DNA of 64,000 nucleotides, taken from Bhargavaea ullalensis. Lineage in GTDB: Bacteria > Bacillota > Bacilli > Bacillales_A > Planococcaceae. The stretch is from the NCBI RefSeq assembly GCF_040545425.1, contig NZ_JBEPLW010000011.1, one strand, 5' to 3'. The notes below the pieces were generated by a model. That model had not been told where the DNA came from. It saw only the letters and a program-made list of their open reading frames with translations, and did not search any database. This document shows positions 26,894-35,557 of this stretch, in pieces. Each line of letters opens with the position of its first letter. The first letter of the stretch is position 1. Both the position numbers and the translations under genes were made by a program.

Positions 26894-27892
26894 ATGAACA
26901 AGCGCCTGTTCGCCTACATCGTGACCACCGCCGTGCTCCTTGCGGCGATCTGGCTCGGCGTGTCGATCGGGACGGTGCGAGTACCGCTCAGGGTGCTGTG
27001 GGATCCGGCAGCGGATGAAACCGCCTCGAACATCCTGTGGAAAATCCGCATGCCGCGCGTTGTGCTCGCGGGGCTTGTCGGAGGATCCCTCGCCATGGCG
27101 GGGGCGGCTTTTCAGGGATTGCTTAAAAACCCGCTTGCGGATCCCTACACCCTCGGAGTGTCGTCCGGTGCCTCGGTGGGCGCCGTGGCGACACTCTTTT
27201 TCGGACTCGGCCTGTTCGGATCTTACACGCTGCCCGTCTTCAGCATGGCGGGCGCGATGGCGGTGCTGCTGCTCGTCATCGGGTTCTCGAGGGCAGTCGA
27301 CCGGTCGCTCAAAATGGAAACGATCATTTTGACCGGCGTCATCTTCGGCTCGTTTCTCGGCTCGCTGCTGTCGCTCATGATCGCGCTCACCGGCGAGGAG
27401 CTCCGCCAGATCATCGGCTGGCTGCTCGGAAGCGTGTCGATGCGCGGCTGGAAATACATCTGGATGGTGTGGCCGTTCATGTTCATCGGCGCGCTTATGC
27501 TCTGGCTTTGCCGCCGGGAGCTCAACGCGATGCTGTTTGGCGAGGAACGTGCGCATCACCTCGGCGTCGATGTCAAAAAACGCAAGTGGATGATCCTCGG
27601 CGGCGGCTCGATCCTGACCGGTTCCGCCGTCGCGGTGTCCGGCACGATCGGATTCGTCGGCCTCGTCGTCCCGCACATGACGAGGATCCTGTGGGGGACC
27701 GATCACCGGCACCTGCTGCCGCTGTCCCTCATGAACGGAGCGTCGCTGCTGATTCTTTGCGACCTCATCGCACGGACGATCATTTCGCCGACCGAACTGC
27801 CGGTCGGGGTGATCACGTCATTCATCGGCGCGCCGGTGTTTGCATTCATTTTCTACAGACAACGGAGGAAAGGGGCGTTGCGGCATGCTTGA
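26894..27892 (+). CDS. btuC: Corrinoid ABC transporter permease
   Basis: 332-residue FecCD/BtuC family permease with about ten membrane helices. RMPRVVLAGLVGGSLAMAGA, NPLADPYTLGVSSGASVGAV and GFVGLVVPHMTR are the family blocks, the last forming the coupling region with the ATPase. ATG 26894 follows the btuF stop by one base; its end overlaps the start of the btuD-cbiZ gene by 8 bases. Confidence 0.93.
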   Translation: MNKRLFAYIVTTAVLLAAIWLGVSIGTVRVPLRVLWDPAADETASNILWKIRMPRVVLAGLVGGSLAMAGAAFQGLLKNPLADPYTLGVSSGASVGAVATLFFGLGLFGSYTLPVFSMAGAMAVLLLVIGFSRAVDRSLKMETIILTGVIFGSFLGSLLSLMIALTGEELRQIIGWLLGSVSMRGWKYIWMVWPFMFIGALMLWLCRRELNAMLFGEERAHHLGVDVKKRKWMILGGGSILTGSAVAVSGTIGFVGLVVPHMTRILWGTDHRHLLPLSLMNGASLLILCDLIARTIISPTELPVGVITSFIGAPVFAFIFYRQRRKGALRHA

Positions 27893-29363
27893 GGTAAGAG
27901 AACTGACGGGCGGATACGGCGATTCGCCGGTCGTCCGCTCGGTATCGTTCGAAGTCGGAAAAGGCGAGATGCTCGGCATTCTCGGACCGAACGGAAGCGG
28001 CAAGTCGACGCTCCTGAAAATGCTGAGCGGACTGTTGCCCGCGGATTCCGGGACGGTGACTGTGGCGGGAAAGACCGTCCGTGAGTATTCGCGGAAAGAG
28101 TTTGCCCGGCAGGTGGCCGTTCTGCCGCAGCTTCAGGCGGATACATTTTCCCATAGCGTCTTTGAAACGGTGGCCCTCGGCCGCTATCCGCACCAGTCGG
28201 GACTGTTCTCGGCCTGGTCGGAGCGGGACGAGCGGGCCGTCGCGGATGCAATGGACAAGATGGGCGTCACCCGCTACCGTGACACGCAGATCGAATTCAT
28301 GTCAGGAGGGGAGCGCCAGCGGGTGTTTGTCGCACAGGCGCTTGCCCAGGAAGCGCCGGTCCTGCTGCTGGATGAGCCGACCAATCATCTCGACATCGCC
28401 CACCAGCAACAGCTTCTCGATACGATCCGCCTGCAGGCGACGGAAAACGGACTGACCGTCGTGTCGGTGTTCCATGACATCAACCTGGCTTCGCTTTATT
28501 GCGACCGGCTGCTGCTCCTTGACCGGGGTGAAGTCGCTGCCATCGGCACACCGGACGCGGTGGTCGATGAAGCAAAGATCAATGCCGTTTATTCCGCCCG
28601 GGTGAAGGCGGGCATGCATCCGGAAATCCCGAAGCCGCAGATCACCCTCCTGCCGGGCGAGGGTCCGCCGGAGCGGAAACGGGCAGTGAAAAAGGAAGAC
28701 ATCAAGGTATCCGGACAATTCGTACATCTGGATGCCGAGGTGCCGGTCAAGGCCATCTCCTCCGCCGTCCACCAGGCGGGGGCCGGATGGTTCCGCCACT
28801 TCGTCAACCGGCATGTGGACGCCGGCTACCGATCCGATGATGCAACGGCCGAAATGCGTGACTGGCTGTCAGGCAACGGATTCCCGCTTTCCCAGACGGC
28901 CGCCATGATGACCGCCGCGATGACGGAGGACGCCGTCATCGGTGAATACGGCACGCCGGATGCCCCTGTCGTCGTCTGCGTGACCGCGGGCGTCGGAAAC
29001 GCGGTGGATGCATCGATCGGGGCCGGGCGGGAGATGTATGCCGGCACGATCAACACATGGGTGATCGTCAACGGACACCTTACCGACGAAGCGCTCATCC
29101 AGGGGATGGTGACGGCAACCGAGGCGAAGACAAAGGCGATGCACGCCGAAGAAGTGCTGGACCCGCTCACCGGCACCGTCGCCACCGGAACCTCGACCGA
29201 CAGCCTGCTCATTGCAGCCACTCAGACGGGGGTCCGATATCCTTACGCGGGCACCGTTACGGAACTCGGCGGAGCGATCGGGCGCGGCGTGTACGAATGC
29301 ACCGTCCGGGCCATCCGGAAATACCGGGTGCGCAAATCGGCGGCGGAAAGGGACGGACAATGA
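27885..29363 (+). CDS. btuD-cbiZ: Fused corrinoid ABC ATPase and adenosylcobinamide amidohydrolase (BtuD-CbiZ)
   Basis: 492-residue fusion. Residues 1-245 are an ABC ATPase: Walker A GPNGSGKST (34-42), signature MSGGERQR (139-146), Walker B VLLLDEPTNHLD. Residues from about 270 onward are CbiZ, which cuts adenosylcobinamide to cobyric acid and aminopropanol; TAAMTEDAVIG, VCVTAGVGNAVDASIG, GTINTWVIVNG and GTSTDSLLIAATQTG are its conserved blocks. The fusion ties corrinoid import directly to trimming, and similar BtuD-CbiZ fusions are known in some bacilli. ATG 27885 overlaps btuC; the stop overlaps cbiB (ATGA). Confidence 0.92.
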   Translation: MLEVRELTGGYGDSPVVRSVSFEVGKGEMLGILGPNGSGKSTLLKMLSGLLPADSGTVTVAGKTVREYSRKEFARQVAVLPQLQADTFSHSVFETVALGRYPHQSGLFSAWSERDERAVADAMDKMGVTRYRDTQIEFMSGGERQRVFVAQALAQEAPVLLLDEPTNHLDIAHQQQLLDTIRLQATENGLTVVSVFHDINLASLYCDRLLLLDRGEVAAIGTPDAVVDEAKINAVYSARVKAGMHPEIPKPQITLLPGEGPPERKRAVKKEDIKVSGQFVHLDAEVPVKAISSAVHQAGAGWFRHFVNRHVDAGYRSDDATAEMRDWLSGNGFPLSQTAAMMTAAMTEDAVIGEYGTPDAPVVVCVTAGVGNAVDASIGAGREMYAGTINTWVIVNGHLTDEALIQGMVTATEAKTKAMHAEEVLDPLTGTVATGTSTDSLLIAATQTGVRYPYAGTVTELGGAIGRGVYECTVRAIRKYRVRKSAAERDGQ

Positions 29364-30328
29364 TAATGATCCTGAATCACTTGATCGCCTGTCTGGCAGG
29401 CTTTGTCATCGACCGCGTCATCGGTGACCCTCCAGGCTGGCCGCATCCGGTGCGCTGGATCGGCCGGCTGATCGGTTTACTGGACCGGAAGTGGAACCGG
29501 GGGCGGAATCGGCGGTTGAAAGGACTTCTTTTGCTGGCGGTCACGATTTTCGTGTCGGTCCTCGCGGCGTGGGCCGTCATCTGGATTTGCTATAGCCTGC
29601 ACCGCGCCGCCGGCATTGCGGCGGAGGCGTTGCTGATCGGGGCCGGGCTGGCACAGAAAAGCCTGGCGTCGGCGGCGATGGATGTTTACCGGCCGCTCCG
29701 GCGGGGCGATCTGCAGCAAGCCCGTGAAAAACTCGGCTGGATCGTCGGGCGCGACACGGATGGACTCACAGAGCCGGAGGTTGTCCGCGGCGTCGTCGAA
29801 ACCGTTTCAGAAAACACGTCGGACGGCGTGACGGCGCCGCTGTTCTGGGCCCTCCTGCTCGGCGCGCCGGGGATCTGGGGGTACAAGGCCGTCAATACGC
29901 TTGATTCGATGGTCGGCTACCGGAACGAAAAGCACGGGGAGTTTGGCTTTTTCTCCGCGAAGGCGGATGATGTGCTGAACTGGATCCCGGCCCGGCTGAC
30001 CGGGTGGTTGATTTTGGTTTTCACTCACAATAAAGGCGGGCTGCCGCTGAAGGAGCGGTGGCGGCGGTGGCGCCGGGACGCCCGGCGGCATCCGAGTCCG
30101 AACAGCGGCTGGCTTGAGGCGGCGACCGCCTGCCAGCTCGGCGTCGAACTTGGCGGACGCAACTATTACGGCGGCGTCCCATCTGACCGGGCGCGGATGG
30201 GCCTGCCGCTCCGGCCGCTTGCAGCAGCCGACATTCCGGAATCGGTGAACGCCATGCACCGGGTGTCCACGGCATTTCTGATTTTATTTCTTTTGACGGG
30301 AGGGGCTGCGATTGGCATCGTTGCCTGA
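29360..30328 (+). CDS. cbiB: Adenosylcobinamide-phosphate synthase CbiB
   Basis: Membrane protein that attaches aminopropanol phosphate to adenosylcobyric acid. DRVIGDPPGWPHPVRWIGR at the N-terminus, VSENTSDGVTAPLFWALLLG and YKAVNTLDSMVGY are the family signatures. 322 aa with several membrane helices. Uses the product of CobD downstream; overlaps that gene by 17 bases. Confidence 0.93.
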   Translation: MIMILNHLIACLAGFVIDRVIGDPPGWPHPVRWIGRLIGLLDRKWNRGRNRRLKGLLLLAVTIFVSVLAAWAVIWICYSLHRAAGIAAEALLIGAGLAQKSLASAAMDVYRPLRRGDLQQAREKLGWIVGRDTDGLTEPEVVRGVVETVSENTSDGVTAPLFWALLLGAPGIWGYKAVNTLDSMVGYRNEKHGEFGFFSAKADDVLNWIPARLTGWLILVFTHNKGGLPLKERWRRWRRDARRHPSPNSGWLEAATACQLGVELGGRNYYGGVPSDRARMGLPLRPLAAADIPESVNAMHRVSTAFLILFLLTGGAAIGIVA

Positions 30329-31394
30329 ACACGGGGCGAACCCCGCACTTTTATACCGGCGGCTCGGGATGGAGGCGCCGGCTGAATTGATTGATTTCAG
30401 CGAAAACGTAAACCCGCTCGGAATTCCCCGCCGTGTGAAGGAAAGCTGGCCGGCACTGATCGGATCGCTGGCCCATTACCCGCATCCGGACGGTGAACCG
30501 TTCCGCTCGGCGGCGGCCGCGTTTCATGGTGTGCCGCCGGAATGCGTGATGGCGGGAAACGGGGCGGCCGAACTGTTCGCAATCCTTGCCGACCGGTACC
30601 GCGGCAAGCGGGCGCTCCTCATCCATCCGACTTTTTCGGAATACCGGTCAACGCTTGAAGCAAAGGGGGCACATTGCCTGGACCTCGTGACGGATCCTTC
30701 AGACCCGGCCATTCCGCTGCGTGAAATCATGGAAGCGATGGAAACGGCGGACGTCGTGTACCTGTGCAATCCGAACAATCCGACAGGCGTCCGGATTCCG
30801 GAAGACGATCTTCTGCGGCTGGCCGGGCGGGGGCGCGAAACCGGCTGCGAGCTAGTGATCGACGAAGCATTCATGGACTTCGCCGGCGAGGAGCATTCTT
30901 TCATCCCCCATCTTTCGGACCATCCGCATGTCACCGTCGTCCGTTCCATGACGAAAATGTATGCGATCCCGGGCATCCGGCTCGGCTATATGATCGCCCC
31001 GGAAGAGCGGATTGCAGAGCACCGGATGTCCGCGCCGCATTGGAACGTCAACGGCGTCGCCGCCCGCATCGGCGGGAGTTGCCTGCTTGAAGAGGATTTT
31101 CGGCAGCGGACGATCCGCTACTGCACAGAAGCGAGGGAAGACCTTGCCGCCTTTCTCCGCCAAGCAGGATGCCGGGTGTCAAAAAGCGAAACCAACTACA
31201 TCAGCTTCCGGCCGCCGGGGAATCCGGGAGCGCTTTACCGGGCGATGCTCGAAAAGGGAATCGTCCTGCGGCATTCGGAGAACTTCCGCGGCATGGACGG
31301 CAACTGGCTGCGGGCCGGAATCAAGGAAAAGTGGAAAATGGATAGGCTGAAGGAGGCGCTTGCCGGATGGTTCGGGGGAAGATCACCTTTATAA
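30312..31394 (+). CDS. cobD: Threonine-phosphate decarboxylase CobD
   Basis: PLP enzyme, aminotransferase fold I, that makes aminopropanol phosphate for CbiB. IDFSENVNPLGIP near residue 28, VYLCNPNNPTG and SMTKMYAIPGIRLGY, where the lysine should bind PLP. 360 aa. The start is TTG 30312 after GGGAGGGG, inside the end of cbiB. The fold is shared with histidinol-phosphate aminotransferase; context decides the function. Confidence 0.9.
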   Translation: MASLPEHGANPALLYRRLGMEAPAELIDFSENVNPLGIPRRVKESWPALIGSLAHYPHPDGEPFRSAAAAFHGVPPECVMAGNGAAELFAILADRYRGKRALLIHPTFSEYRSTLEAKGAHCLDLVTDPSDPAIPLREIMEAMETADVVYLCNPNNPTGVRIPEDDLLRLAGRGRETGCELVIDEAFMDFAGEEHSFIPHLSDHPHVTVVRSMTKMYAIPGIRLGYMIAPEERIAEHRMSAPHWNVNGVAARIGGSCLLEEDFRQRTIRYCTEAREDLAAFLRQAGCRVSKSETNYISFRPPGNPGALYRAMLEKGIVLRHSENFRGMDGNWLRAGIKEKWKMDRLKEALAGWFGGRSPL

Positions 31395-31933
31395 GCGGCG
31401 GCGTGCGGAGCGGCAAAACGGCCTACGCGGAAACCCTGCTGGAAAAGTCGGAATGCGGGCGGCTCGTCTATGTGGCAACCGGGCGTCCGTCCGACCGGGA
31501 AATGGAAGAACGGATCCGCCGTCACAGGCAGGACCGGCTAGACAGCCCCGGCAACTGGGAAACGATTGAGCGTCCGCTCGGTTTGCCGGGCATCCTTCCG
31601 TGCTTTCGTAAGGGAGACGGAGTTCTGATCGACTGCATCACAACCTGGCTTGCCAACGAAATGTATGAAGGAGCCGATTCCGGCCGCCCCTGCCTCAACC
31701 GGCTCGGCTGCATGGAAAAGAAGATCGATGCGCTCATGGATGCGCTGGCGGACCTTTCGTCAGTGGCCGCCGAAGTCGTCGTCGTAAGCAACGAAGTATT
31801 GGATGAGCCGCCGTCCGAATGGACCGAAACCCGGCAGTATGCGGAGCTGCTCGGCGGAATCCACCGGCGGCTCGTCCGGCTTGCCGACCGGGCGATTGAA
31901 ATGGACGCGGGCATCGCACACAGATGGAAGTGA
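31367..31933 (+). CDS. cobU: Adenosylcobinamide kinase/guanylyltransferase CobU
   Basis: Phosphorylates adenosylcobinamide and then transfers GMP to it. P-loop SGGVRSGKTAYAE (residues 10-22), the RIRRHRQDR stretch with the guanylated histidine, and DCITTWLANEM. 188 aa, full length. It overlaps cobD by 28 bases. A second, divergent CobU-like gene lies 2 kb downstream. Confidence 0.93.
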   Translation: MVRGKITFISGGVRSGKTAYAETLLEKSECGRLVYVATGRPSDREMEERIRRHRQDRLDSPGNWETIERPLGLPGILPCFRKGDGVLIDCITTWLANEMYEGADSGRPCLNRLGCMEKKIDALMDALADLSSVAAEVVVVSNEVLDEPPSEWTETRQYAELLGGIHRRLVRLADRAIEMDAGIAHRWK

Positions 31934-31943
31934 GGGGAGAGCC

Positions 31944-32783
31944 ATGAATGGAATCATGATCCAGGGGACGGCTTCCCATGTCGGAAAAAGCATGGCCTGC
32001 ACCGCCATCTGCCGCCTTCTAGCCAACGAAGGCGTACGGGTAGCGCCGTTCAAATCACAGAACATGACGGGAAGGACCGTCCAGATCGGAGGGGACCTCC
32101 AGATCAGCGGGGCGCAGGCTTCCCAGGCGGAGGCGGCCAAAACGGTCCCTCGGGCCGAGATGAACCCGATCGTCCTGATGCCGGCGGATGACCGGGCCTC
32201 CGACATTATCCTGCTCGGCAAGCCGAAAGGCCGTATGGTCGGCATGGATTACCGGAACCGTTTTTTTGAAACGGGCATGCAGGCGATCCGGGAATCCCTT
32301 GAATTTCTGGCCCGGCGGTATGAAGCGGTTGTCATTGAAGGGGCGGGAAGTCCCGCGGAAGTGAATCTGAACGACCGGGAACTCGTCAATATGCGGGTTG
32401 CCCGTGCGGCGGATGTGCCGGTTCTGCTTGTTGCGGACATTGAGCGGGGCGGCGTGTTCGCTTCCGTCATCGGCACACTTGATTTGCTGCCGGAAGAAGA
32501 CCGCAGGCGGGTCAAGGGGCTGATCATCAATAAATTCCGCGGGGACGCCCGGCTGTTCGAAGACGGCGTGGCGTTCCTTGAGGAAAGGACGGGGTTGCCG
32601 GTGCTCGGCGTCATTCCGGTGATGGACAGTCACGGAATCCAGGAAGAGGATTCACTCGGCCGGCGGGAGACGGAAAGGCTACATCCGGACTATGACGGAT
32701 GGGCGGATCACTTCCGAAAATATGCCGACTGGCCGGAAATCCGCCGGCTGATCGGTCTTCCGGACAAGGTGCCCGGGCCGTGA
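31944..32783 (+). CDS. cobQ: Cobyric acid synthase lacking the glutaminase domain
   Basis: CobQ amidates four side chains of adenosylcobyrinate a,c-diamide using ATP and glutamine; normal length is about 500 residues in two domains. This one has 279. The N-terminal ATPase domain is complete: GTASHVGKS P-loop, PFKSQNM, DIERGGVFASV, NKFRGDARLF. At about residue 238 (after HGIQEEDSL) it jumps to RRETERLHPDYDGWADHFRK, which resembles the very C-terminal helix of normal CobQ, so the class I glutamine amidotransferase domain is missing by an apparent in-frame deletion. Neighbouring CbiZ makes cobyric acid directly, so loss of activity may be tolerated. ATG 31944 follows GAGGGGAG. Confidence 0.88.
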   Translation: MNGIMIQGTASHVGKSMACTAICRLLANEGVRVAPFKSQNMTGRTVQIGGDLQISGAQASQAEAAKTVPRAEMNPIVLMPADDRASDIILLGKPKGRMVGMDYRNRFFETGMQAIRESLEFLARRYEAVVIEGAGSPAEVNLNDRELVNMRVARAADVPVLLVADIERGGVFASVIGTLDLLPEEDRRRVKGLIINKFRGDARLFEDGVAFLEERTGLPVLGVIPVMDSHGIQEEDSLGRRETERLHPDYDGWADHFRKYADWPEIRRLIGLPDKVPGP

Positions 32784-33547
32784 TCCGCGGGTTCCTGCTG
32801 GCCGTCCAGTTTTTCACGGCAGTGCCCGTCCGCAGAAATCTTCCGATCGGCAGGAGGGAGACCGTCTGGATGTTCACGCTTTACCCGGCGGTCGGCGCAT
32901 TGATCGGCCTAGCCGCCTGGGGAGCCTCGTTCCTGCTGTCGGGGCCGGCCGGGACGGGCAGCTTTCTCTCGGCATTTGCGGCCGTGCTCCTGTTCGCCGT
33001 TTTGTCGGGCGGTCTTCATCTGGACGGATGGGCGGACACGGGCGACGCCTTTTTCTCTTACCGGGACCGTGAAAAGCGGCTGGAGATTCTGGGGGATCCC
33101 CGGATCGGCGCGTTCGGGACGATGGCGCTTTTGTTCCTCGTCGCCGGGAAATTGGCCGTGCTGAATGAATTGATCTCCCGCGGCGGTCTCGGGTGGGTTC
33201 ATTTCATGATTGTCCCGTTCGCAGCGCGCGCTGGGCTGGCGATGTTTTACGGGACGGTTCCCACCGCAAAAGATTCAGGGCTGCTCGCCTTTTTGAAGAA
33301 GCGGGCGGACGGCATGCAGGTTGTCGTGCCGGGGCTTTTGGTGCTCATTGCCGGGCTGGCCGCCGCCGGATTGTTCATCGGCACGCCTGAAGTTCCCCTT
33401 GCAATCTTGGCGGCCATACTGGCGGCAGTTTTCCTTTCCGGCCGGTGGGCAGTCCGCCATTTCGGAGGAGCGACGGGAGATTTGGCCGGTGCATTCGTCG
33501 AAGGGAGTGAACTGCTGCTGTGGATCGTCCTTTTGTTCTTTATCTGA
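32780..33547 (+). CDS. cobS: Cobalamin (5'-phosphate) synthase CobS
   Basis: Membrane enzyme joining GDP-cobinamide with alpha-ribazole (phosphate). FLLAVQFFTAVPVRR at the start, LSGGLHLDGWADTGDAF with the conserved acidic cluster, and DPRIGAFGTMAL. 255 aa, six or so membrane helices. GTG 32780 overlaps the cobQ stop codon; longer in-frame starts would run deep into cobQ. Confidence 0.93.
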   Translation: MIRGFLLAVQFFTAVPVRRNLPIGRRETVWMFTLYPAVGALIGLAAWGASFLLSGPAGTGSFLSAFAAVLLFAVLSGGLHLDGWADTGDAFFSYRDREKRLEILGDPRIGAFGTMALLFLVAGKLAVLNELISRGGLGWVHFMIVPFAARAGLAMFYGTVPTAKDSGLLAFLKKRADGMQVVVPGLLVLIAGLAAAGLFIGTPEVPLAILAAILAAVFLSGRWAVRHFGGATGDLAGAFVEGSELLLWIVLLFFI

Positions 33548-34119
33548 TCCGTCATCTGGAGACGGCGGCCAACCGCGAACGGCGGTATGTCGGCTGGACA
33601 AACGTCCCGGTTTCCGCATCTGCGGGGCCCGCCCCGTTTTGTCCGGACGTCGTATGGGGGAGTGATCTGCTCCGCTGCCGGCAAACGGCCGCACTGCTGT
33701 TCCCGGGGAGGGACTTTTATCCGGCGTCCGACTTCCGGGAATGCCATTTTGGCGATTGGGAAATGAAAAGCTATGATGAGTTGAAGGAAGATGTCCGTTA
33801 CCGCAGCTGGATCGACGACCCGGCATCTGTACGGCCGCCGGGCGGGGAAACGTTTGGGGAAATGGCGGCCCGTGCCGACAGGGGACTTTCGGAACTGCGC
33901 GCACTGTCCGGCATTGGTTCGGCTGCGGTCGTCTCGCACGGCGGACCGCTGAGACATATCCTGATGCGGCTCGCCCCGGAGGAGAAGCCGTTCTTCGACT
34001 GGCGGGTGCCGGCGGGATCCGTCCACGAGCTGCAGTGGAACAGCAGGAAAGACTGGGAGGAGGGAGCACGTTGCACATTTATTTCGGCGGCGCCCATAAC
34101 GGAAAACGGGACTTTGTGA
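33520..34119 (+). CDS. cobC: Histidine phosphatase, alpha-ribazole phosphatase type
   Basis: Phosphoglycerate-mutase-like phosphatase expected to remove the phosphate from alpha-ribazole phosphate or cobalamin phosphate. The catalytic motif reads LIRHLETAANRE, with leucine where RHG is usual, while the second histidine region VVSHGGPLRH and FRECHFGDWE are kept. 199 aa. GTG 33520 lies inside the end of cobS. Function is assigned mainly from its place in the operon. Confidence 0.8.
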   Translation: MDRPFVLYLIRHLETAANRERRYVGWTNVPVSASAGPAPFCPDVVWGSDLLRCRQTAALLFPGRDFYPASDFRECHFGDWEMKSYDELKEDVRYRSWIDDPASVRPPGGETFGEMAARADRGLSELRALSGIGSAAVVSHGGPLRHILMRLAPEEKPFFDWRVPAGSVHELQWNSRKDWEEGARCTFISAAPITENGTL

Positions 34120-34463
34120 AAGGCCTGCTTGGAGAAGCGGCGCATGAATGGATTGAAGCCGGCGAACTCAAAGCGCTGCCGGAACCCCCGTCCGGCCGGG
34201 TTGTCGTGGCCGGACTGGAAGAGTACATAAACGACCATCACACGGACGAAGAGGAAGCGGTCGCCGATGTGCTCCGCTTTCTGGAGCGGGCGGACCGGGA
34301 CGGGCTCATTATCATCCTGACGGACATGGGCCGCGGAATCGTACCGGTGGATCCGCACGCCAGGTGGCTGCGCGATGCATGCGGCCGTCTCGGACAGCGG
34401 CTGTCCCGGCAGGCGGACGGGATCACCCGCATCTGGTACGGCATTCCGCAGAAAATACGATGA
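34071..34463 (+). CDS. Short divergent CobU-like nucleotide-binding protein
   Basis: 130-residue protein starting HIYFGGAHNGKRDFVKGLLG after the initiator, a CobU-like P-loop with N-G-K-R in place of S-G-K-S/T. It lacks the CobU R-x-x-H-R-x-x-R guanylylation region, having YINDHHTDEEEA instead, and keeps TDMGRGIVPVDPHARWLRD, similar to the conserved late CobU block. Likely a kinase-only or regulatory paralogue of corrinoid salvage. TTG start at 34071 with GGGAGGAGGGAG just upstream; overlaps cobC by 49 bases. Confidence 0.78.
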   Translation: MHIYFGGAHNGKRDFVKGLLGEAAHEWIEAGELKALPEPPSGRVVVAGLEEYINDHHTDEEEAVADVLRFLERADRDGLIIILTDMGRGIVPVDPHARWLRDACGRLGQRLSRQADGITRIWYGIPQKIR

Positions 34464-34478
34464 AGGAGGAAGGGCAAC

Positions 34479-35075
34479 ATGGGAATTTACACACGAACGG
34501 GAGACAAAGGGAAAACAGGACTGATCGGCGCGCGGGTGTTCAAGGACAACCTCCGGGTGGAAGCCTACGGCACGACGGACGAACTGAATTCATTCATCGG
34601 CAAGGCCATGACCGAACTGCCGGAAGGGAAGTTTGCAGACCTGCTTGAGGACCTGGAGACGATCCAGCATGAACTGTTCGACGGAGGCGGCGACCTGGCG
34701 AACGTCTCCGACAAACGGACGGACAAGCTGAAGGCGGAGTCGGTCGATGTGCTTGAGCGCCGGATCGATGAGCTGATGGCAGAGGCACCGGAACTTGAGC
34801 GATTCATCCTGCCCGGCGGCTCCGCCCCGTCCGCAACACTGCACATCTGCCGCACGGTCGCAAGGAGGGGCGAACGCCAGATTGTCCGTCTGATCAACTC
34901 CGGGGAAGAAGTGCCGGAAACCGTGCTCCAGTACCTCAACCGGCTTTCCGACTATCTGTTCGCCGCAGCGCGCGTCGCAAATGCCCGGCTCGGACAGCCG
35001 GACGTGGAGTACGTGCGAAGTGCGAAAGTGTTCCGCAACAAGACAACGAAGAAAAAAGAGGACGGCGGGGAATGA
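34479..35075 (+). CDS. Cob(I)alamin adenosyltransferase, PduO type
   Basis: ATP:corrinoid adenosyltransferase that makes the 5'-deoxyadenosyl form used by IcmF. YTRTGDKGKTGLIGARVFKD is the N-terminal ATP-binding signature; RIDELMAEAPELERFILPGG and TLHICRTVARRGERQIV follow, including the conserved R-x-x-x-R-R-x-E-R pattern. 198 aa. Ribosome site GGAGGAAG precedes ATG 34479. Confidence 0.92.
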   Translation: MGIYTRTGDKGKTGLIGARVFKDNLRVEAYGTTDELNSFIGKAMTELPEGKFADLLEDLETIQHELFDGGGDLANVSDKRTDKLKAESVDVLERRIDELMAEAPELERFILPGGSAPSATLHICRTVARRGERQIVRLINSGEEVPETVLQYLNRLSDYLFAAARVANARLGQPDVEYVRSAKVFRNKTTKKKEDGGE

Positions 35076-35557
35076 AAAACCCCCGGCTGATCGCGCTCAC
35101 CGCACTCATCTCCGCGATGTGTGCGGTCGGTGCGTTTATCAAGATTCCCCTCGGCGTCGGGTCTGCAGCGCTTGATTCTTCGCCTGCGCTCGTGTCGGCC
35201 GTGTTCCTTCCGCCGGCCGCCGCCGGAGTTGCGGCGATGGTCGGTCATTTCGTATCCGCATTGACGGCCGGGGCCCCGCTCGGTCCGCTTCATATCCTCA
35301 TTGCCGGTGAAATGTTCGTCATCATCAGTGTGTTTGCCTTCTTCCACCGGAAAGGGTGGCACCGGATGAAATGGTGGTTCTTCATCGTGGCAAACGGCTT
35401 CCTCGCGGTCCTGCCGTTTTACTGGGTCATCTCGCCTGCCTTCTTTGCTGCGTCCGTCGCGGGCATCTTGGCCGCCACATTCGTCAATGCGGCACTCGGC
35501 GCGGTCGCCATGCCGTTCGTCCAAAAAGCCGTCGTCCGGAAGGGGCCGGTCCGATGA
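35072..35557 (+). CDS. cblT: ECF transporter S component, CblT type (alpha-ribazole uptake)
   Basis: 161-residue protein with five to six membrane helices. LIALTALISAMCAVGAFIKI at the N-terminus is typical of ECF substrate-binding subunits. Coupled by ATGA overlaps to the adenosyltransferase before it and to cblS after it; the cblT-cblS pair was described for alpha-ribazole uptake and phosphorylation in Geobacillus and Listeria. The shared ECF energising subunits are not in the window. Confidence 0.85.
   Translation: MKNPRLIALTALISAMCAVGAFIKIPLGVGSAALDSSPALVSAVFLPPAAAGVAAMVGHFVSALTAGAPLGPLHILIAGEMFVIISVFAFFHRKGWHRMKWWFFIVANGFLAVLPFYWVISPAFFAASVAGILAATFVNAALGAVAMPFVQKAVVRKGPVR

Noticed and set aside
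31803..32783. A longer cobQ beginning inside cobU
   Set aside because: The added residues are cobU read in another frame; ATG 31944 has a proper ribosome site and starts the P-loop domain correctly.
31944..32783. cobQ shortened by a simple frameshift
   Set aside because: The C-terminal helix continues in the same frame and no glutaminase sequence is visible in any other frame nearby, so an in-frame deletion fits better.
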